DNA of 64,000 bases from Lagopus muta (taxonomy: Eukaryota; Chordata; Aves; Galliformes; Phasianidae). Numbering within the stretch: the stretch's first letter is position 1; every line of letters starts with the position of its first letter. Below, piece after piece: positions 12,831 through 24,785 of the stretch. A model generated the notes under the pieces. The model had not been told where the DNA came from. It saw only the letters and a program-made list of their open reading frames with translations, and ran no database searches. A program made the translations under genes and the position numbers. The DNA is taken from positions 57,064,578 to 57,128,577 of the forward strand of contig NC_064438.1 of assembly GCF_023343835.1 (NCBI RefSeq), read 5' to 3'.

Positions 12831-14359
12831 CTGATGCAACAGTATTTGATTTCTTCTTGTCTTGCACAGGGAACAAAGCCCATTATTCAGAGATCATCTA
12901 TTGCTAGATACCTAGTTCTCTTCCTTCGGAATAAATGTGGTAGTCTTACAGAAACCCCAAATATGATGACATATAGGGAAATTATACAGTTGATCAAACA
13001 ATATTTAGCATAAAAATTTTCTTTGGCAGGAGTAGAGGGAAGAAGGGACTCAAACGAATAAAGCCATAAGGTATAGTGCAGGGACGGACAGAAAAATGTG
13101 AAAACCTCTATGTTCAGCTCCCACAAATCACCAAAGGGGCTATCAGGATTGTACAGATGTGCTTTTGTGTACCACAGGCTGCAGGCCTTCCCTCGGGTGA
13201 TTTCATTTTGAATTACAGTACATCATTTACAAAATCATTATCCATCCCCGATTTAAAATTTCCAATGACAGAGGAACCACAACATCCTCTGCGGGGCTGC
13301 TCCAGCACTTAATTACCTTCATTATTAACTATGTTCACCTTATTTCTGGCCTGAAATTGTCTTTAGCTCTGAGTTGAATCCACTGGAGTGCCTCATGCCT
13401 TCCATCCTTGGATTAAGTTGCCCATTAGTACCTCTTGTTCCACTTGCAGAGAACCTGGTTCTTTGACTGTTTTTCAGTGAAGCGGCTTTAACTCAGTGAG
13501 TTTCAGCTGGAGATGAGTATTCAAGCCTCCTGTAGGGCTCTTTCTCATTTATCAACGCTGTAAATTTGCAAAGCACAGAGCAGGATGCAGAAAGCCAGAA
13601 AAGCTTCTATGCTTGTTTTTCCAGAGATTTTCTGCTGACACTGATATTATATTTTTTTTTATAGTTTTCTTTCAGTGTAACTCATTTTTTTTCACCCTGG
13701 AATTAAATGTTGGGCTGAGTGAAGAAAGTGTGACTTTCCTCTGGTTTCAGCAGATTGTATTTTCTCTTTTAGGGAATTGAGAGAGAAGGAATGCCAGGGG
13801 TTACAGTGAGTCTGATCCTTACACCCAACGTAATCCTCTGTTCCTATTGAGATTTTGGGTGAATTGTCTGCCTTTTAGAACAGCCATGCATTACATGGAA
13901 ATGACAGAGAGGGTAGACAAATCCACTACATGACTGTAGTGCATTGGAAAAGAATCAAGGCAAGACTTGAAGATTGTTTATTGATTACTGCTGGGAGTCC
14001 AAAATATATTTGGTACCTATTTGAGAACCTGTTATCAAAACTGCAAGATGGGTTTCTATATTATTTAAGATTTGTTTCTTCAGAGAGCTAATAAATAACT
14101 AATATCTGATGTCATCCTCCCAGGCAGCCTCGTGCCCCTTTTTATAATGGGGATCTCCCTGTCCAGAGTAGACATCAAGCAGGGACAAACACCTGAATCA
14201 CTATTCAATATTTAATAACCTTCTTGCTGCAGCATGGTGCAGAGCATCGAGTTGGACTCTAAAACACTCCAGTTTAGCAGAGTGAGAAAGACAGGGTGTA
14301 GGGGAAGTAAAGAAACATAATGAGCCAAAGAACAGCTCATTCTTTACAAGACACATGAA

Positions 14360-14413
14360 CATAGGGTTGGGCTGGAAAGGTTCCTTCCAAATGCTACAAT
14401 TCTTAGATTCTGG
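14360..14413 (+). mobile_element. Possible CR1 tail remnant
   Basis: GGGTTGGGCTGGAAAGGTTCCTTCCAAATGCTACAATTCTTAGATTC loosely fits the CR1 end; too short to be certain. Confidence 0.4.
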
Positions 14414-16328
14414 ATGGAACATCCCAAACAGAGCACGAATGCCCTGCCAGCGTGTCTCACACCATTCCCAGTCAAGGAAGAGAAGGTCTAAACAAATGAG
14501 AGAATACCTGCAAGCTCCTTCCTCTCCTTGTGACAGAGATAGGGGGTTGGCAGTGCTCCCTTATTCTTCTTTCTCTGCATTTGCAGTGCTTCTGCTGCTG
14601 GTAGCCTCTGAAAGCATCCCACACATCCCAAGCATCTGTGCCATGCCACGTTGTGTTGTGTCAAGTTCTGTTCTCGTTGTCCCTATGGTTGAACAGCAAG
14701 CCATGGGAAAAGACTTGGGATCTGCTGAGTCACCACGAGAAAGGAAGGAGTGTGTGCAGTGCTTCATCTGTTTCCCACAGCTATAATATGGGAGGGCATT
14801 CAGAGAGGAGGAGAGAAGGGAAAAGAGCAAAGGAGTCTCTAAATAAACTCCCATGCTTACATACAGTAAGTACACAGATCAAAACAGATGCTCTGATGTG
14901 ACCACCTCAGTACATACTTGTAAAAGATTTCTGACAAGAAAGGAAGTTCCACCCCATGGAGGGCTTGGAAAAACTGTACCTCAGACCACATTAAGTCCAT
15001 TTTAATGTCAGAGCTATCAATTTGGAGGGGGAAGGATAGGAGCTGAAATCTGATTATCAAGCTGATGGAAGTAACCAACACCTAAGAAGGATTTCATACC
15101 AAGCCTCCTCTCTTTGGGAAAGCTGTGGTTTTTACACAGCCCCATGTGAAAATATAAACTCCTGGGTGGATAAAGAGAGACCAGCAGCTTCCAGTGATGT
15201 TATTACAATCCTTGGTAGATTGGAGGCAGATTTCTCTGCCTCAGCAATTGGGATTATTATGTAGTAAATTACACCTCCGTCCACTTTCTGATCTCTCTCT
15301 CAGGCGATGCTTTAATGGGTTTCCATCACTTTTCCCCCCCATTGTATACAACCTTATTATATTTTCCCATATTGTATCACCTGAATTTCACGAAGGTCTT
15401 TTAAAATCTCCTTTCATATTCCACATTTCACAAAATTAAGCAGTTCATTTTGGCCTCCACTAGAATTCATCTTGCTAATGTTTAGTAACAAGGCTTGTGG
15501 GAAGAATAAAGTGAAAGGTATTTTTTTTTGTTGTTTAATAAAGCTTTTGATGAGGAGAGCAAAATAGAGAAGTTTTCAGGTGTTTAAATCCTTTGTGTCT
15601 GAACTAGAAGCATAACTTTCAAAGCTAAATGCAGGTTGAGTGCAATTGTTCTGAGTCTGAGATCCATTGGAAGCAGCCTTGACTTTGGGCAGGCAGACTC
15701 GTTGGGTACAACAACCAGCTCATTAGTGTGAAAGCACTAATGGAGTCAGCCCTACAAAGGGGCTGAAAGCAGAAACAAAGGCTGTTGTGCTGCCATGTTC
15801 ACATCTGGGGTGATGTGCCATCCAGTAAGTGCTCTGTGTTTGAATCAATCTGTGCTTAACTCAGAAGGACTCCAGGAAGATTTTCTCTGTGCTTAAATGA
15901 AGGCAAAAGCTGAAGTGTTTAGTTAGATGAGAGGTATTCACAAAACTAAAGATTTTAGGCCTCAAGTGAAGAAAAAAAGAAATTAAATTAAGTACTTAAG
16001 CACATATTCAATTCCCAGATCAGACCTTGACATTTACTTGCTGACACATAGGACATATTCAGTGCCGAGTTTCTAATTGCAAATATCAAAATAGTCATAA
16101 AGGCAGAACAGTGAGAGCAATAACCTTTCCTGGGGTAAGTGTAGATGCTCTACTTGCCTTCACTCTCTCAGTGCCCTATTATGAAGTATCATTTAGAGTA
16201 TTATGGGACAATCACTATGGGACCTTCTGATGGAATGAAAACCGAAGGCAAAACAGATTCTCATCTCAACAACCTTAATTTTGTATGGATACAGGCTGGT
16301 GTGACTTTTTGCCTTTTACCAGTATTGA

Positions 16329-16350
16329 TATATATATATATTTTTTTTTA
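16329..16350. repeat. Short (TA)n followed by poly(T)
   Basis: TATATATATATA then a T run; simple sequence with no other content. Confidence 0.8.
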
Positions 16351-18082
16351 GTCAACTTTTTTGCTTTCAGGTCAAAAAACATACTTAATACTTAGGCTAT
16401 TCTGGGGTCAGAAGAAGGATGACATCAGATATAAAATAATGGAAATACCTCATCTACTGGGTTGTATGCCTTTTCCCTTAGTGGTTATTCTGAGAGCAGG
16501 AGATAGCTATAATTTCAGGGTTAGTGTTTCAATGAATTTTTCAAGCAATATCTTCAGGAATAGGAAGATGCTAGTGTGTACCTTTCCCATCCTGCTCACC
16601 CGTCATTTAGCCACAGTTATTGCAGGGACGTGGACAAGGGCCCTGACCTTGCAGGGAAAGGCTGGCACATGTTTAACTAGGTAAAGACATAGCAAATGAG
16701 CAGGTCAGCACTGCAGGTGGAACATCAAAGAGAAAGTTACAGTGGTGACTTTAATTCAGGGCTTTGTGTGTGTAGTCCCTCACTTTCCATCTTTGCAAGT
16801 GCCTTCACTTTGAGATAAACTATTGCACAACCATTCATGTTAATTTTGCATGGATTCTGCCAAGCAGCAGATGCACAGTACCTTGTTTGTGCCTCAAAAC
16901 CTAAGTATCTGGCAACAGTCACAGCAGGGTTTTTTTTTTTTTTGTCATCCCTTTTAGGCAGAGCAGAACAGAACCCATGGGCACAGAGGGACAGATAACT
17001 GCCATTTCACCCAGAGCTGGTGCTGACAGAGTGAAAGAATTTGAGTCGCTCCAACCTGGCATCCAGCTCTTCTTTTAATCCACGCAGGGTTTATTCCCTT
17101 GTAACTGGGTAAACTGACCCATCCCTCAAAAAAGACAGATCCCTGAAATGGAGACAATCTGTGTATTAGGACAAAAATGATGTACAGAACCCACCTTTTC
17201 ACCAGGGCCTTTTTTTTTTTTTTCCTCCCAAATGTTGCCATAGTTACTCTGAGATGGAGACCCATAAAAGTGACGGTGCTTTTAATCAATCAAAATCAGG
17301 AGGTCCCTTAAGGACTTAATTATATGTTTAGGTTGACTGAACCTGTCATTTTTCAGATTATTTTCCCTAGTTCTGTCACTTGCGATAGCCTGCATTTCCA
17401 AACGTCGTTCTCAGATTGAAGTGATGCACAGGAGACAGAGGGAGGCCAGGTTATCACAGCAGCATGGCCTCCTCCTACCCCACCAGCTGGCTTGGCCATC
17501 CTGAGTGGACCTGAGTATGAAGAGCCTGTGTACTCCTTCTCCTATTCACAAACAAACTGAATGTTTGACCCAACTCATTGGAAGAGAAGTGGCAGATCGA
17601 TGATGCACCGTACAGACAATTACTATAACAACAGCCACTTACCTATCAGTGGTGGAAAGATGTATTCCTAGGGAGAAAAAGGGAGATGTGGAGTGAATTG
17701 TTGAGACATGGGTGTGTATTTGGATAACGTTTTGTCAGGATGAAATCAGAGTCGTGCAAGTGCATGCAGCATCTTAAAGCTGGAACTTTGTCTAAAGGCT
17801 AGGCATGCTGATTTGCTGCATTTTAGTGGTGGTATCAAGATAAAATGCAATTTAAGCCATATAAGTTATTGAATCCAAGCAGTATTATTTTACTAATTCA
17901 AAGACAAGGTTGATTTCAGGCCCCCTTCCAGTCATCTTTTCTCACATCAGGACACTCTGTTATTCTTAACCAATCAACAACTTATTCATTTATCTAGAAA
18001 CCCATGCATGTATAATCAACCTTTCATCAGGATCCAATTACACTCCATGAAATATCTTCAGTGAATACTAAAATTACTGGCC

Positions 18083-18104
18083 AAAAAAAAAAAAAAAAAA
18101 AAAA
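18083..18104. repeat. Poly(A) run of 22
   Basis: Homopolymer in unique sequence. No retrocopy body or target duplication is evident upstream, so it is read as a simple repeat and not a processed-pseudogene tail. Confidence 0.9.
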
Positions 18105-19960
18105 TCCCCGTGGAATTCTTCAAACAGGATGCCAGAAGTACTGGCCTGGTTTAACCAGCAGCTCCTTCTGAAGTTAACAGGGAGATCAGCATCCACTTGG
18201 ACAGTTCATTTATTAGGCATCTATACGTGCCCCGGTGGGGCATGAATGTTATCGCCTTTGGGAGGTGTTTGCTTCTTTCCATTCTGTATAAAGAAAGAGT
18301 AAATGATGATTTAAACTTACATCTGTCTTGTAAACAGCTAAAATTGCATGAGTTACCTCTTTTCTCTCTTGTTTTTGTTTTTTTTTCTTTTCTTTTCTAT
18401 TATTATTTTCTTTTTCACTGCTCTTAAATATGGCTAAATTCCACGCAGTAATTTATTTGGAAATACATTTATGGAGGAGGGGATAAAAGAACATCCATAG
18501 GTTATTCCAGAGCCTGAAAGATGTTGGTTCGTATCCCTGCCTCGTAAGTAGACTAGATTTGAAAATGAGCTTAACTCTAATTAGGCAACTAATTACTTAG
18601 CTAGAGGGGCTTTTCAAGATCAGCAGTTACTTTTGTTGACATTGCTTCAGATTGTATGAAATATTTAATGCCTGACCATCAGGACAAAGTGAGCACGGCT
18701 GCTCTCCAAGATATAGGTTCAACCGCTGATCCAGGAAGGGGCTTTCCACGCCAGTTTGCCTATTCTAATGGATTAGAAGGATTTACTGTTGAGTGAATGA
18801 GAGTATTCATGCTCACAAAAGCCATCCAGACTGACAGCTCATGTGCTTTCCTGGGGGATAAGGGCTCAGTTCCTAATAGATAAGAGAGGAACCTGTGGAA
18901 TCTCCATTACTGTGCTGTGCGTGAAGCCAACGATCCTTTTTTGAACATGCCTCTGCACTTCTCCTGTCTCGAGGCAAAGAAAGCACAAAGTTTTTAGATT
19001 TTCTTAGAGGAAAAAAAAAAAAGTAGAAAACTCTGATTGGTCTAAATGGACTTTTTGATTCCTGCTTCTCAATTTCACTGCTAGAAGTAGAAACTCCAGA
19101 GGTGTGTGCAGGGGAGACAGCAGTGATGTCCCACTCACCAAGCCCATGGTCCTCTGAGAGCCACCAGCACAGTGATGTCAAATTCTATCATGAAAATTCA
19201 CCCTTCCCCAGATCCCCTTGGGTGCCCATTGACAACAACTGTCCACCATTAGAGAAATTCAGCCATGGACGTTCGTTTTGTGCCTGGGATGGCAGTGGAT
19301 GTGGCAGCAGCTTACAGTGCTCAGACAACCTGATTGTCACATTAGCTTTGGTGACCTGAGGACTGTCACCTGCTGTGTGCAGCCTTGCTTTCCCCAGAGC
19401 CCCTGCGCTCCACTCTCCATCTTTCTCCTGCTGCAGCTCGCATCCAGTAGATGGCGACGAGATACAAAGCATGTTGGTGATTCTTCCCTGAATTGGTGGG
19501 ATCTTTTTAGGTTTAATGCATTCTAAAGACCCCTATTCTGTATCCTGCCTTTTATATACATTTATATCTGTGTTACAAATTCGTGACTTCTTTTGAGCTC
19601 GTTTATCTTTTGATATTCACTTTGTTTCTCGTGGCATATAATCCTTTTTAACCAGTGAATTACAACCAACCTCCTATTGCTCAGCCAATTCTGAAGGAAC
19701 TTCTCCATGCCTTCTCTGATTCTGCAGTCATCTAATACCCCGAGAACATGGGGTGTCTTCTCAGCAATATCACTGTTTGGGGGTTCTAAAGTAGGGCTCA
19801 GAACAAAATGGGTAGCATTATCTTGAAAAAGTGATATTTTTCATGTTAGGTACCTAAGGAGTATTATTTATCTACAGGAAATTGGAGTCTTCAATTTGGG
19901 AGTTGCCTATAGAATGGAGAGGTAGGGAAGACATAGCAAATTTTCAAGACTGATAAAATG

Positions 19961-20059
19961 GTTTAGTGGTTGGTGACCCTGTACAGAGCAGGGGGTTGAA
20001 ACTAGGTGATCACTGTGGTCCTTCTCAACCCAGGCCATTCTAGGATTCTATGATTCTAT
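19961..20059 (+). mobile_element. CR1 LINE 3' end
   Basis: Same subfamily as 416 and 31850: TTGGTGACCCTGTACAGAGC, then AACCCAGGCCATTCTAGGATTCTATGATTC. Confidence 0.85.
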
Positions 20060-20795
20060 TAAATTCGGATTTTGTAGATGCTACAGAATTTCAAGTTTGA
20101 AATTCTACCATGTTAAAAATACAACTCAGTCCTATACCTGCAATCTTAATTCCCTCCAAGGATGTCTATCCAATGGTATGTCATGACAATTTCAGTCTGA
20201 GTTTACTGGAAGGCACTCACAAGAAATGTAATTTTCAACACAGCTCGCCTACGCCTCTTTAGTCAACGGACCTCCTGAGCTTGGATATGCACATAGCCTG
20301 CCATTGCCTCTGTCTGTTCTACACTGAAGTTTCATCTGAAAGAGGCACTGAGGTGATTTCTAAAATCCTGGTTGTCATGGAGATAGGAACAGGTTGACCG
20401 CCTCCTGGCTGCGTAAGGAGAGAGGGGCTACAGCAGCTTCTTACCAAGAGATATTTCAAAGACTTTGTACAACTGTATGTCTGACATAGAAATACTCTTT
20501 ATCATGGAGGGTAGTAAAACCATATCCGACTCATTTGCTCCAGCAAAAAAAAAAAAAAGAATGCTTCTTTTCCCTCATTCAGCACTCTTAATGAGTTAGA
20601 TTATTGCAGAGGAAAGAGATAAGCCCAACGTATTTACCCACTTGATAATGAAAGTTTAGTCAAGCCATAGGAAGCCTATGTTCCTCAGAGTCACATAGAG
20701 AACCAGCAGAGATGTACACGTAAAACCCAAACCTCTCTCTATACTAAAGGCCACCTCACATGTTCCAGAAAATGTAATGGAAGGAGCCAATAGAC

Positions 20796-20872
20796 TGATG
20801 GAATCATTAAGGCTGGAAAAGATCTCCAAGCCCAACTGCAGCCCATCCTCACCATGCCCTCAGTGCCAAGAT
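20796..20872 (-). mobile_element. CR1 3' end remnant
   Basis: GGAATCATTAAGGCTGGAAAAGATCTCCAAGCCCAACTGC; truncated soon after the tail block. Confidence 0.7.
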
Positions 20873-20998
20873 AAGCAAATCTGAGCACAGCAGGGCATGT
20901 CAGGCCATTAACTAGGTACTTCTAACAACTGATACACCAGTAAGTACAATTTTTTCCACCATTAATATGGACAGTAGCCAGAAAGATTTACTGATTTC

Positions 20999-21024
20999 TT
21001 TTTTTTTTTTTTTTTTTTTTTTTT
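20999..21024. repeat. Poly(T) run of 26
   Basis: The longest homopolymer seen in the window. On the minus strand it would be a poly(A), but no recognisable retrocopy precedes it. Confidence 0.9.
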
Positions 21025-21585
21025 CCTTTGAAGCAAGGTAAAAGCTGTTATGGAAAGCTTTCCTGAAAACTTATTTAGCATCTGGAAGCAGAGAACCCAT
21101 TTAACTTTTCACTAAAATAGAAAAAAAACAAGAATTTTTACTTGTTGTTTTCCAACCCTGCTTTGCAATGGGATTGCCTTGGGTGTCACAAGGCAAAGTG
21201 TTGACACCCATTTAGCACAGCCCAACAGTTCCCATGGACAGGCACCATCCCAGGTGTCACAAGGTTGCAGAGTGTGGCCTCAGGCTGAAATCAACTCCAC
21301 AGCACCTCAGGAAAAGACCTTTCTGATCATAAGACTTTAGGATGCTTCTCGTTTCTGATGGCAGCTTGCACTGCAGTTGTGCCTGTGCGAAGTCAGCAGA
21401 GCCAGAGGTCTGTGTGTGCTGATCCCCTGAGCATCTCATGTCAGTCCCAGCAGACACAGCTCCTTAGCAGTGTGAGTGCAGGTCCCAGAAAGCTATCTCT
21501 GAGGTTTTGATGTTACCAGCACTGCACTTTCTTTGATCAACAGCAAAAGAAAATGTTCCTGCCTTCCACAGCAGCCAGGAGGATC

Positions 21586-21685
21586 CATACTTTAACAACT
21601 GAAAGCAACCTACACTTTGCTAACTGAAAGCAACCCATACTTTAATGAGTCAAAGCAACCCGTACTTTAAAATGTGAAAGCAACT
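21586..21685. repeat. 25-bp minisatellite, four copies
   Basis: Four units in exact 25-base register at 21586, 21611, 21636 and 21661. Each unit has the core ACTTT...GAAAGCAAC (CAAAGCAAC in the third). Copies differ mainly in the middle of the unit. No coding or known repeat identity is recognised. Confidence 0.9.
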
Positions 21686-22827
21686 CCTGAACAAATGCGC
21701 AGTTCTTCCATATGGATGAAAAGATGTGCACTGAATACCAGGCACCTACTGATAAATTACTGTGCTAGTTACAGCATAGTAGCAGCCTCTTGCCAGCTGC
21801 TGAACCACTTGAGCCTTAACTGCACTTAGTTATTATCCCCAAACCCTCGTTTCCCAGCCAAGATCCTGCTCTGCTCTCCCTCCTGCCATCATTATTATTA
21901 GTGACTCATCCTAGTGAAGACTGATCCTTCCTGGCTGATGTGAGAGCCTCAGCTGCAAGGGCCAAGGGAACTTCGAAATATCGCAGCAGGGAAGGCAGCC
22001 AGAGATAAGTAAGGAGACATAGAAAAGAGAAATAGAAAAGAGCCAGGGAGAGATGGAGTTTCAGTGTGATGCAATTGGAAATACGGATCGACTGGTGTAC
22101 AGATCACACACCTCCGTGGTGCTGTTGGTCTGACAGCTGTGTGCTGAGGTTTCAATGACATTTTTGAGATGCAGATAGATTTTCTGGCACTCTGTGTGCT
22201 AATTGCATGGTGCATTTGGTATGGAGCCTCTCCTTTTGCTTGGTCACCTTAGCTACTCTACAACAACCTCTGTTGCAGAGGCCTGGGGAGAGGAGGGGAA
22301 TTTCTCCTCTAATTTCAGGGGAAAAGCTTTTCCTAGGTGAAACAGAACCTCATGTTTCCAAAAGTTTGGAATCTGTAGTGGAAAAGAGATGTTTTCATGT
22401 TTATAAGATTAAGTTAATGTGACTATCTCTCTGCATAAAATTGCAGAATGATATACTGGAGAAATGAAAGGAACAATAAAAGTGGAACAAAAGCAGATGG
22501 AGAAATGGTTGAAGTGATTAATTGTGAATCAAGGAGTGGCAATTCATTTGCGCATGCAATCTGCAATTTGCATAATCCTATACTGAGAGCCAAATTGTTC
22601 AACTAATATGCATATTCATGCTTGATTCAGGCAAACACTCAACTTCTTTGGGATCTGAGCACCTGCTTATGAGATTTTGCTGAATAGAGCTGGGATAATT
22701 TATGTGCCTGAAGTAAAGCATATCAGTTGCTGAAAGAACAGTGATTTGTGGTGGTATTTGGAGGAAGACAGCATCTGATCTGACCATCCATATGGTGAAT
22801 CAAGTCAACATGTCCCACTTTCACTCT

Positions 22828-23160
22828 TCATAGAATCATAGAATCACCAAGGTTGGAAAAGATCTCCAAGATCATCCAGTCCAACCATTCACGTATCACC
22901 AATATTTCCCCACTAAGCCACATCCCCCAGTGTCACATCTAAATGTTTCTTGAACACCTCCAGGGTCAGTGAATCCACCACTGCCTATGCAGCCCATTCA
23001 GGCACATGAACACTCTTTCAGAGATGAATTTTTTCCTAATGTCCAACCTGAATCTCCCCTGGAGCAACATGAGGCCATTCCCTTTCATTCTATTTCTGGT
23101 TACATGGGAGAAGAGGCCGACCCCCACCTCACCACAACCTCCCTTCAGATAGTTGTTTGT
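22828..23160 (-). mobile_element. CR1 LINE 3' end including the end of ORF2
   Basis: Clear tail (TCATAGAATCATAGAATCACC), the 3' region, and on the minus strand a degenerate ORF2 end ([16 protein letters not shown]). Length and preservation are like the copy at 12497. Confidence 0.9.
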
Positions 23161-24427
23161 CACAGGTAGAGGAGTGAGGAAAGGAGGCTGAAGCAAGATA
23201 CCTTCACTTCTTTCTCTAAAGCACAGTCAAGCACTGCTGAGTACAAGGTAGGAACACACTTCCCAAATCAAAACCTCTATCCATCCTGCAAAACCTGTCT
23301 TAGCCATGAAGCATCAACCTTCATGCAACAGTGCTTGCTAAATCTCACCACAGTCCATGCTTGCAAAAGCACTTTTGACTTTAAACAAGAGAGAAGCTCA
23401 ACTGACAGCAATATTTGAGTTTTAAGATGCACTTCATCCAGGAACCAATGTATGGTTCCCAATTTCATCACATTATATTTCAGTGCAATTAGGGGAAAAC
23501 ATGATGCATTACAGTCAGTTACTGCACTGGAAAGTAGAAGGCTATGGGAATGACACAATACAATAAGGGCGAATTTACATCGTCTGGGGATAAAAATAAA
23601 TACTCTTGTTTACCTTACCCCTTGCACAACACTCTATATTCAACTAAAATATGATTGCAAAAGCAAAAACGCCCTTGCTTTCAAATAAGATGACCACTTG
23701 TTAGCCAGTAGTTAGAAAGCATGCACACCCATCACATGGGAGAGATGTACCAAAGCACCTCCGCTTTGGTTCTTGGGGGCTTCTTTTACTGAAGGGAATG
23801 AGGTTCTGGAAATCCTATTCCACTGACCTAGCTGGACCATACAGCATTGATTATCTCTGCTGTTGATTGCTTTGTCTGCACGGGTTTTGTTCATGTTCAC
23901 AATATTAGACACAGCACTACTATGCCATTTTTTTTTTTTTAACACAAATGAGGTGTGTGTAGAAGTGTTCAGACTTCTGAAAAGTTGAGTGCATCCGAAT
24001 AATTCTGAGTTGGAAATCATGCCATCAGTCCACATGCAGGTACAAGGCGGGTACAAACAAGAGGCAGCTGCAAATGGCCGTGCCCAGTATTCAACATAGG
24101 ACAGAGGGAGAAGATGCTACCATCTCTTAATTCTCCATTCAAATCTAACCCAGTAACCTGACCACGAAGTTTGCAGCAGGGTACAACGGCCTCATCTCTG
24201 TCTTGCAGCATCACTAGATGATGAAACCGTGCCGTGAGACCTTGGCTGATTTCAAGGAGTCAAATGAGGGATTTAGAGCTTCTCATTGCCAAGAAAAAAA
24301 CAAGCAGAGAATAAATTGCTCTGTAGTTCATCTCCATGCCAGTGCATAATTATTCCCTGTGTATTCTCCATGATACATTGACTAGCCAGCACTGTCATAT
24401 GGTATTTTTTTTCCCCCATTTATCTTG
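23161..24427. other. Left flank of the provirus
   Basis: Unique non-coding sequence; a T run at about 23930-23940. It runs directly into the duplicated target AGCAT. Confidence 0.6.
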
Positions 24428-24432
24428 AGCAT
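24428..24432. repeat. Left target-site duplication (AGCAT)
   Basis: Five bases directly before the 5' LTR, repeated at 30383-30387 directly after the 3' LTR. The empty site would have read ...ATCTTGAGCATCTTCTC... The 5-bp length is usual for class III ERVs (4 bp is typical of gammaretroviruses, 6 bp of alpha- and betaretroviruses). Confidence 0.9.
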
Positions 24433-24473
24433 TGTATGGGAACTGCTGAGTCACGGCCTGAACCTCTGATTGA

Positions 24474-24565
24474 TCACCTGAGGTGAGCCATGAGTCAGCC
24501 AGAGGAGCACAGGTGAAGGCAATTCACCTGTGCTGCCGGAAGGGGTGGAGCCAGGCTCCACCCCT
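24474..24565 (+). promoter_or_regulatory. Palindrome cluster with CACCT/AGGTG boxes in U3
   Basis: Three inverted repeats precede the TATA-like box. TCACCT-g-AGGTGA lies at 24474-24486. A perfect 10-bp arm pair lies at 24507-24516 and 24524-24533 (7-base loop). A perfect 11-bp arm pair lies at 24541-24551 and 24555-24565 (3-base loop, CACCC/GGGTG type). CACCT/AGGTG is the core recognised by ZEB and Snail zinc-finger factors and overlaps bHLH E-boxes (CACCTG); CACCC boxes suit KLF/Sp factors. Factor binding is inferred from these known motifs only. Confidence 0.6.
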
Positions 24566-24573
24566 CCTGGACC

Positions 24574-24580
24574 TATTTAA
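24574..24580 (+). promoter_or_regulatory. TATA-like box of the 5' LTR promoter
   Basis: TATTTAA preceded by a CACCC-rich palindrome. The same position reads CATTTAA in the two older LTRs of this family (11835-11841 and 42229-42235), which supports a conserved core promoter element. The transcription start would be expected roughly 25-30 bases downstream. Confidence 0.65.
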
Positions 24581-24654
24581 GAGCTGGCTACCAGAGGGGA
24601 AGGATCTCTTCTGGAGATCCTCCTCTTTGATATCTTCTAGTGAGCTCAACCCAA

Positions 24655-24663
24655 GGGTAAGCT
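24655..24663 (+). promoter_or_regulatory. Splice-donor-like site inside the transcribed part of the LTR
   Basis: Reads GGGTAAGCT with GT at 24657-24658, close to the vertebrate 5' splice consensus. Aligned sites occur in the older LTRs: AAAGGTAAGC (GT at 11905-11906) and ACAGGTGAGC (GT at 42324-42325). A second weaker donor, GTGAGC, starts at 24640. Foamy viruses place their major splice donor in the LTR R region, so a donor here is consistent with the class III affinity of pol. Use in vivo is unproven. Confidence 0.5.
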
Positions 24664-24749
24664 CTTCTACTTATTCTCTTTTGTGATCCTTGTTTGCTTT
24701 GCCTCACTCTTTTGAGTATATTGCAATTATAACATCTTGGTTATACACT

Positions 24750-24767
24750 TGGCGAGCCAGGCAGGCT
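24750..24767 (+). other. Primer binding site, probably for tRNA-Arg
   Basis: TGGCGAGCCAGGCAGGCT begins two bases after the LTR. The first 11 bases and then 4 of the next 5 are complementary to the 3' end of vertebrate tRNA-Arg(ACG) including CCA, as I recall that tRNA, with one mismatch in the first 16. ERV-L elements classically use tRNA-Leu, so an arginine primer would mark this as a distinct lineage. The tRNA identity should be checked against the host tRNA set. Confidence 0.6.
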
Positions 24768-24785
24768 GATTATACTGAAATTAAC

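Larger units (their letters stand above)
12831..19960. other. Long stretch with almost no recognised content
   Basis: About 7 kb with only simple repeats and one doubtful CR1 tail at 14360. The low repeat density stands out against the right half of the window and would suit old unique or constrained non-coding DNA. Confidence 0.55.
24433..24747 (+). repeat. 5' LTR, 315 bp
   Basis: Starts TGTATGGG and ends GGTTATACA. It would act as promoter and carry the start of the transcript. A TATA-like TATTTAA is at 24574-24580. Upstream of it are three short palindromes (24474-24486, 24507-24533, 24541-24565). Downstream is a splice-donor-like GGGTAAGC, with GT at 24657-24658. No AATAAA or ATTAAA is present, so the polyadenylation signal is either variant or unrecognised. 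The U3/R/U5 borders cannot be set from sequence alone. Confidence 0.95.

Noticed and set aside
14355..14786. 143-codon + frame
   Set aside because: No domain, and it is overlapped by an opposite frame of similar length; a chance frame.
24690..24785. N-terminal extension of gag from a TTG inside the LTR
   Set aside because: It crosses the LTR end and primer site, has no ATG, and a well-placed ATG stands at 24786.
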